Source: Natronospira bacteriovora (lineage in GTDB: Bacteria; Pseudomonadota; Gammaproteobacteria; Natronospirales; Natronospiraceae). From it: DNA of 64,000 nt. Made by a program: the position numbers and the translations under genes. Below, piece by piece: positions 58,940 through 64,000 of this stretch; within the stretch, counting starts at the first letter, position 1, and each line of letters begins with the position of its first letter. The notes below the pieces were generated by a model. The model saw only the letters and a program-made list of their open reading frames with translations. It made no database searches and was not told the origin of the DNA. The DNA lies in NCBI RefSeq assembly GCF_030848495.1, contig NZ_JAVDDT010000002.1, positions 186,001-250,000 on the forward strand, read 5' to 3'.

Positions 58940-60103
58940 TCAGGAAAAATCATCAATGAGAGTCTGAAGCAGCCGCACGGCCGCCCGGTCACTGCTGTCG
59001 TCGGTTCCGTTCATGACGACGGTCACGGCCAGGTCGCCTTCCGGAATCAGCACGATGAAGCACACGAAGGTACCGGCGCTGCCGACATAGACCACGGCCT
59101 GTTCATGCCCGAACCCCCGCTGAACGCCCCAGCTGATTCCGCCCTGAAAGCGGGGCTCCAGCATGGCATCCACAGTGGCCTGACTGATGGATTCTGACTG
59201 TCCGAGCATGGCCTGTAGCCAGCTTGCGCCATAGATACCCATGTCCGACATGCTGGCATGCAGGGCGCCGGCCGGGTTGAGCAGCGCGGCAATCTGGTAG
59301 TCGCCATCGGGATCCACGGGGCGCCACTGCCCGTTCTCGCGACGATGTCCAAAGACGAACCCCTCCGCCCCGGCGCCCGTACCCGGCCAGCCAAGGCCGA
59401 CATGTTGCATGCCTAGGGGACTGGCGATCTGATCCTTTATCGCCTGTTCCCAGCTTGTCCCAGTCCGGCGTTCGATCATGGCCGCCGCCGCCGTGAAGCC
59501 ACCGTTGGAGTAGTGGTAACTCGCTCCCGCTTCTCCCACTGGCGGCTGCAGGAGCATCCAGCCCACCAGTGCCTGGCGCTGCTCCTGCAGGCTGCCGGTA
59601 AAGGCCGGCAATACGGCAATGCGATCATCCTCGATCAGCTGAGGCAGGCCGGATTCATGGGACAGGAGGTGGGCCAGGGTCAGGCCTTCGTAGTCCGGCA
59701 GGGCGTTGTCCCGAAACTCCGGAAAGACGTCCAGCAGTCGGGTGTCCCAGCCGAGCTGTCCGGTCTCTACCGCCTGCGCGGCGAGCATTCCGGTCATGGT
59801 CTTGGTAACCGAGCCGATATGGAAGGCATCATCCGGCTCAATGTTGGCGCCGTGATCAATTCGGCGCTGGCCGCTGACAGCGTGTGCCACCAGCCCGCTT
59901 GAGCGGCTGATCACGGCACCCATGCCGGGAACGTCCGCCTGCCGGCGCGCTTCATCCAGCCTGTTCTGCAGCGTGACCACGGCATCGACATCGAGCGCCG
60001 ACGGAACCGCTGTGTCAGGTGCACCGTCGCAGGCCGAAAGCCCGCCCAGAAGCAGAAGCAGGACGGGGATGACCCGCCCTGAACCGATACGAAACTCCCT
60101 CAT
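58940..60103 (-). CDS. Beta-lactamase-family serine hydrolase, lipoprotein
   Basis: A 387-residue exported lipoprotein (lipobox LSAC). The class C-like fold has the SxxK nucleophile motif in HIGSVTKTMTGM, the YxN-like motif in YHYSNGGFTAAA, and a late GSAG strand. The family includes esterases and D,D-peptidases; actual beta-lactamase activity should not be assumed. GAGG lies upstream of the ATG. The next gene on the same strand is the alpha/beta hydrolase. Confidence 0.86.
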   Translation of the reverse strand: MREFRIGSGRVIPVLLLLLGGLSACDGAPDTAVPSALDVDAVVTLQNRLDEARRQADVPGMGAVISRSSGLVAHAVSGQRRIDHGANIEPDDAFHIGSVTKTMTGMLAAQAVETGQLGWDTRLLDVFPEFRDNALPDYEGLTLAHLLSHESGLPQLIEDDRIAVLPAFTGSLQEQRQALVGWMLLQPPVGEAGASYHYSNGGFTAAAAMIERRTGTSWEQAIKDQIASPLGMQHVGLGWPGTGAGAEGFVFGHRRENGQWRPVDPDGDYQIAALLNPAGALHASMSDMGIYGASWLQAMLGQSESISQATVDAMLEPRFQGGISWGVQRGFGHEQAVVYVGSAGTFVCFIVLIPEGDLAVTVVMNGTDDSSDRAAVRLLQTLIDDFS

Positions 60104-60192
60104 CTCGAATGTCCTCAGGTCATGAAGGGACGGGCCATGCCCTTGCTCCTGCCTCGGAACTTGTCCCGTCACTGCCGGGGTTCAGATCATTG

Positions 60193-61275
60193 TCACTGGC
60201 GGCGAGACAGCCAGGCAATGATTTCTTCCATCAATTCTCCGGAAAGCTCCATTTCACCAAAGACATGCTGACCCACCGGCTTGCCGGGCGCCCGCAGGAA
60301 GAAGTGGTCCTGCTCGGGCAGGATGCGCACCGTGAAGTCCTGGTTGCCGGCGGACAGCAGCGCGGCGGTAAGAGGGCCGGCATTCAGGGCAGCCGAGGTC
60401 AGCCGATCATGGCTGCCGTAGATCGCCAGGGTCGGAACACGGGTTTCGGCCAGGGCCTCACTGGGGTTATCAGCCAGGAAGTGTCGCATCCAGTCGTCGG
60501 TCATGCGGCCGGTGAATCCAGCCAGCATGTGGGCGTTTTCTTCCGTGCTCACATCGATATTGCCCAGGGCGAAGAGCGCAACGGTGTTCTCACGCATGTC
60601 GTCCGCGCTGGCGCCCTCGATGGAAAGGCGTGCGGCCTCGCGCATGTGGGCCTCGACTTGTGCCAGTACCTCCGGATCCTCAATGCCCACACCTTGACGG
60701 AAGCCGGCCACCTGCTGATCCACCCAGACGGTCTTGCCCTGCAGTGCCGGGGCGCCGAGCAGGATGACGAGATCCGGCGGGCTATCCTGCGCGGCCAGTC
60801 GCGCGGCAATACCGGCTCCTTCGCTGTGCCCGATCACGCCAACCTGGCTGAACGTGGCAATGTGACCGTCCCTCAGCCAGTCGAGGGCTGCCCGCATGTC
60901 CACCACCCGGTCCGCTGTGGTGGATTCCCGGGTGGTGGGCCCGGTGGATTCGGCCGTGCCACGATCATCCAGGCGCAACGTGGCGATGCCGGCGCTGGCG
61001 AGTGCTTCAGCCTGGAGCCTGAACAGTGGTGCCCCGGAAATGATGGCATCCCGCGGGTGATCGCCGCTGCCCGTGATCATCAGCATGACGGTGCCGCCCT
61101 CGGCCCCTTCGGGAACCAGCAGGGTGCCTGCCAGAGTGACGGACGGATCCGGCGTGGTGATGCGCACTTCGTGGCTCTTGTGCTGGGCGAGCAATGGCGT
61201 GGAAAGCAGCATCAATGCGGCAATTGCCAGCATTCCGGTCTTGATTAGGCGGTTTCCAGCTTTGTTGTCTGGCAT
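60193..61275 (-). CDS. Secreted alpha/beta hydrolase
   Basis: A 360-residue protein with a signal peptide (GMLAIAALMLLSTPLLA). The alpha/beta hydrolase fold has the oxyanion loop ITGSGDHPRD, the nucleophile elbow VIGHSEGAG, the Asp in AIYGSHDRLT, and the His in LPEQDHFFL. It should cleave an ester; the substrate is unknown. The promoter about 90 bp upstream carries the perfect 22-bp palindrome at 61345-61366. Confidence 0.86.
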   Translation of the reverse strand: MPDNKAGNRLIKTGMLAIAALMLLSTPLLAQHKSHEVRITTPDPSVTLAGTLLVPEGAEGGTVMLMITGSGDHPRDAIISGAPLFRLQAEALASAGIATLRLDDRGTAESTGPTTRESTTADRVVDMRAALDWLRDGHIATFSQVGVIGHSEGAGIAARLAAQDSPPDLVILLGAPALQGKTVWVDQQVAGFRQGVGIEDPEVLAQVEAHMREAARLSIEGASADDMRENTVALFALGNIDVSTEENAHMLAGFTGRMTDDWMRHFLADNPSEALAETRVPTLAIYGSHDRLTSAALNAGPLTAALLSAGNQDFTVRILPEQDHFFLRAPGKPVGQHVFGEMELSGELMEEIIAWLSRRQ

Positions 61276-61344
61276 GTTCAGATCCTCACGTCTTCGATCA
61301 ACTTGATGTCAACGCCTTGGGGAGATTCCCCCAAGGCAGATCTA

Positions 61345-61373
61345 GTGTTATACATATGTATAACACCTGTCAA
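61345..61373 (-). promoter_or_regulatory. Promoter of the alpha/beta hydrolase with a perfect 22-bp palindrome
   Basis: GTGTTATACATATGTATAACAC (61345-61366) is a perfect palindrome. TTGACA on the minus strand lies directly beside it (61373-61368). A -10 box could be TATAAC or TAACAC inside the palindrome, at 15 or 17 bp spacing. With the flanking base it reads GGTG-N16-CACT on the minus strand. A close relative lies at 58087-58110. Confidence 0.7.
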
Positions 61374-61521
61374 GTCTGATCGGTGGCCGGCGCCATGCAT
61401 TCGGGGTCGGTTTTCCGCCCGCCATGTGCCAAGCTTCCCCAAAGAGCGGTCAGTCACGAACATGGACACACCGGCGCTTGTCGTTGTCTCAGCAGGCAGA
61501 GCCTGCAATGAGGAGGTCGGC

Positions 61522-64000
61522 ATGACGGAGAAGGGCAGGGAAATCGAACGCCCCTTGCTGGAGCTGGTCACGGAACTCGCACGCAGCCTTCATCCCGGAT
61601 ACAGCTTTCCCGAGTTGCACCTGGACAGCGACCTGGAAAAGGACGCCGGTCTGGACAGTCTCGGCCGGGTTGAGCTCATGCTGAGAATCCGGCGCCGCTT
61701 TCGGGTCGAGATCGCCGATGAACAGGCGGTAGAGGCGCGTACCCCGGGCGATCTCCTGAAGGCCATCGAAGCCGCCGGGCCGGCCACGGAGGTGACGAGT
61801 GAGGTCACGGTGGACGACGTGGAAAGCGGTGATGGCGAGCCGGTGGAGCCATCGGATGCCGCCACCCTGGCCGAGGTGCTCGACTGGCACGCGGATCGTG
61901 TGGGTGATCGGCAATGCCTGACTCTTTACGAGCCCGGTGGCGATCTCAGCAGCCTGAGCTATCAGCAGTTGCGTGAGGCGTCGGCGGAGCTGGCGGCCGG
62001 TCTGCGCGAACGGGGCCTCGGCCCCGGTGATCGGGTGGCCTTGATGCTGCCCACCGGCCTGGATTTCTTTTTTGCCTTTCACGGCGTACTGCGTGCCGGC
62101 GGGGTGCCGGTTCCCCTGTATCCGCCCGTGCGCATCAGCCAGGTGGAGGATCATTTTCGCCGCATTGCGAGGGTGGTTGAAAACGCCCAGGCGGCCTTTT
62201 TCATTGCCTCCACCGAAACGGTCCGTGCCGGGCAGCTGTTGATGAGTCTTGCGCCGGGACTGTCACATGTACTCACGGCCGATCAATTGCGCGAGGGCAT
62301 GAGCGGTATCCAGCGGGTGCCCCGACGTCAGGAAGAGATGGCCTTTCTCCAGTACACCTCGGGTACCACGGGCGATCCCAAGGGTGTGATTCTCAGCCAC
62401 GCCAATCTGCTCGCCAACATCCGGGCCATGGGGGGCGTGGTGGGCGCATCACCCGATGACCGCTTCGTGAGCTGGTTGCCCCTCTATCACGACATGGGTC
62501 TGATTGGGGCGTGCCTGGGTACTCTGTATTACGGCATTCCCCTGTATCTGATGTCCCCACTGCAGTTCATGGCGCGGCCCCAACGTTGGTTGTGGGCCAT
62601 TCATCGGCATGGCGGCACCCTCTCGGCCGCACCCAATTTCGCCTACGATCTCTGTGCCAACCGGCTCAGGGACGAGGACCTGGAGGGGCTGGATCTCTCC
62701 AGTTGGCGAGTGGCCTTCAATGGTGCGGAACCGGTCAGTCCCAAAACCCTGGAGGTCTTTCAGAAGCGATTCTCCCCCTACGGTTTCGGCGAGAAGACCA
62801 TGAAGCCGGTGTACGGTCTGGCCGAGTCGTCGGTGGGGCTGACCTTTCCACCCATGGATCGTGCACCGCGATTCGATCGCATTGATCGTGATGCCTTTCA
62901 GCGTCGCGGTGAGGCACGACCGGCCGCGGAGGAGGCGCCCGATGCCCGCCTTCTCGTGGCCTGCGGACGCGCCCTGCCGGGGCATGAAATCCGTGTCGTT
63001 GATGAACGCAATCGCCCGCTGCCGGATCGTCGGCAGGGTCATCTCCAGTTTCGGGGCCCGTCCTGCACCCGTGGCTATTTCAGGAACCCGGATGCCACCA
63101 GCGACCTTTTCCATGACGGGTGGCTCAACTCCGGTGACCTGGCCTATCTGGACGACGGTGAGCTCTATCTCACCGGCCGGGTCAAGGACATGATCATTCG
63201 GGGTGGACGGAATTTCTATCCCTATGAACTGGAGCAGGCGGTGTCCGCCATTGCCGGTGTGCGACGCAACAATGTGGCCGTTTTTGCCAGCCGGGGTGAT
63301 GATTCCGGGCCGGAGAAGCTGGTGGTGGTGGCCGAGACGCGGGAACGTGATGTGGCCGAGCAGGAACGGATCCGCGAGGCAATCATCGAGGCCAGCATGT
63401 CGTTCATGGAGTCGGCACCGGACGTGATCTCGCTGCAACCGCCTGAATCCATCCCCAAGACCTCCAGTGGCAAGATTCGCCGCCCGGCCTGCCGCGAACT
63501 CTTCGAAAGCGGTCAACTCGGGCAGCGCGTCGGCCTGTGGCGGCAGATGGCGCACCTGATGGGGAGCGGGCTCTTGCCCACACTGCGGCGAAGCCTGAAC
63601 AAGGCCGGGCGTGGCCTGTTCGCCACCTGGGCCTGGCTGACCGCCATCCTCCTGTTGGTGCCGGCATCCATCCTGCTGCTGGTGATGCCGGGACGCGGCC
63701 TGCGTGCTGCCATAGCGCGAGGCGCCACGCGCTCGGTGCTGTTGCTCACCGGCATGGGCCCGACAATCCGTGGTCTGAATCACCTGCCGGAGGGGCCCTG
63801 CGTTGTGGTTGTCAACCATGCCAGCTATCTGGATGGTCCTCTCATGCGGGCGAGCCTGCCGGGGCCGCTTTATTTCATTGCAAAGCGTGAACTGGCCGGC
63901 ACGGTCCTGGGCCATGTACTGCGCCGCGTGGGTGCGCTGTGGGTGGAGCGCTTTGACCACCGCAAGGGGCTTGAGGATCTGGAGCGGGCCATCGCCCACC
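61522..64000 (+). CDS. ACP-FAAL-PlsC fusion enzyme (3' end outside window)
   Basis: At least 826 residues; the frame runs off the window. Residues 1-80 are an acyl carrier domain with the phosphopantetheine Ser46 in DAGLDSLGRVEL. A fatty-acyl-AMP ligase follows, with FLQYTSGTTGDPKGVILSH near 273, WLPLYHDMGLIG, SAAPNFAYDLC and the C-terminal KTSSGKIRR. After a hydrophobic stretch (about 693-730) a PlsC-type acyltransferase begins, with VVNHASYLDG as the HX4D motif. The likely sequence is fatty acid activation, loading on the ACP domain, and transfer to a lysolipid. AGGAGG lies before the ATG at 61522; an in-frame ATG at 61462 has no such site. Confidence 0.88.
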   Translation, partial: MTEKGREIERPLLELVTELARSLHPGYSFPELHLDSDLEKDAGLDSLGRVELMLRIRRRFRVEIADEQAVEARTPGDLLKAIEAAGPATEVTSEVTVDDVESGDGEPVEPSDAATLAEVLDWHADRVGDRQCLTLYEPGGDLSSLSYQQLREASAELAAGLRERGLGPGDRVALMLPTGLDFFFAFHGVLRAGGVPVPLYPPVRISQVEDHFRRIARVVENAQAAFFIASTETVRAGQLLMSLAPGLSHVLTADQLREGMSGIQRVPRRQEEMAFLQYTSGTTGDPKGVILSHANLLANIRAMGGVVGASPDDRFVSWLPLYHDMGLIGACLGTLYYGIPLYLMSPLQFMARPQRWLWAIHRHGGTLSAAPNFAYDLCANRLRDEDLEGLDLSSWRVAFNGAEPVSPKTLEVFQKRFSPYGFGEKTMKPVYGLAESSVGLTFPPMDRAPRFDRIDRDAFQRRGEARPAAEEAPDARLLVACGRALPGHEIRVVDERNRPLPDRRQGHLQFRGPSCTRGYFRNPDATSDLFHDGWLNSGDLAYLDDGELYLTGRVKDMIIRGGRNFYPYELEQAVSAIAGVRRNNVAVFASRGDDSGPEKLVVVAETRERDVAEQERIREAIIEASMSFMESAPDVISLQPPESIPKTSSGKIRRPACRELFESGQLGQRVGLWRQMAHLMGSGLLPTLRRSLNKAGRGLFATWAWLTAILLLVPASILLLVMPGRGLRAAIARGATRSVLLLTGMGPTIRGLNHLPEGPCVVVVNHASYLDGPLMRASLPGPLYFIAKRELAGTVLGHVLRRVGALWVERFDHRKGLEDLERAIAH

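Noticed and set aside
62449-63999. Minus-strand open frame of 516 codons at the right edge
   Set aside because: The plus strand here encodes unmistakable FAAL and PlsC motifs in a continuous frame, so this is a shadow.

Overview
The window is about 64 kb of GC-rich chromosomal DNA. It looks like a gammaproteobacterium: recC, recB and recD sit in one operon without ptrA, and there are SppA, SirB2-like, YggN/DUF2884-like, UPF0149/YecA-like and LpxR-like proteins, with many predicted lipoproteins. I cannot name the genus. The acidic exported proteins would suit a halophile, but that is only an impression. No rRNA, tRNA, CRISPR array or phage module was seen.

Layout. 0-2.2 kb: 3' part of sppA, a strong terminator flanked by two different hexamer arrays, and a DUF3634-like small gene. 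2.2-7.6 kb: a membrane diguanylate cyclase, a SirB2-like protein, a 730-bp gap rich in DnaA-box sequences, and a NIT-GGDEF-EAL phosphodiesterase. 7.6-16.4 kb: recCBD. 16.5-18.8 kb: a SIMPL lipoprotein, a WYL regulator and a 52-residue Arg-rich protein. 18.8-33.2 kb: an accessory stretch with hipBA, an XRE/membrane-protein pair, higBA, an XRE-ImmA/IrrE peptidase with a PIN protein and a small basic protein, REP-like hairpins, an IS5-family element, truncated and broken genes, and a YjjJ-like HipA kinase. 33.2-48.6 kb: a reductase, a Kelch lipoprotein, three more GGDEF proteins, an M20 peptidase, an LpxR-like protein, two tandem secreted paralogues followed by an ECF sigma factor and its probable anti-sigma factor, and a cyclic-nucleotide/patatin phospholipase. 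48.7-54.2 kb: an AbrB/Doc toxin-antitoxin pair and an SbcD/SbcC-like (YhaO/YhaN-type) pair. 54.2-64 kb: envelope and lipid functions (thioredoxin-like, HtrA-like, amidohydrolase, an apparently exported methyltransferase, YggN-like, beta-lactamase-like and alpha/beta hydrolases), ending in an ACP-FAAL-PlsC fusion cut by the window edge.

Themes. DNA break processing is represented twice (RecBCD and SbcCD-like). Five GGDEF proteins with different sensory parts indicate rich c-di-GMP control. Five toxin-antitoxin-like loci have visible palindromic operators. The strongest unexplained signals are the DnaA-box region at 4.4-4.9 kb, a shared 22-24 bp palindrome in the promoters of two genes 3 kb apart (58.1 and 61.35 kb), the tandem secreted paralogues with a sigma/anti-sigma pair at 42.8-45.0 kb, and the ACP-FAAL-PlsC fusion.
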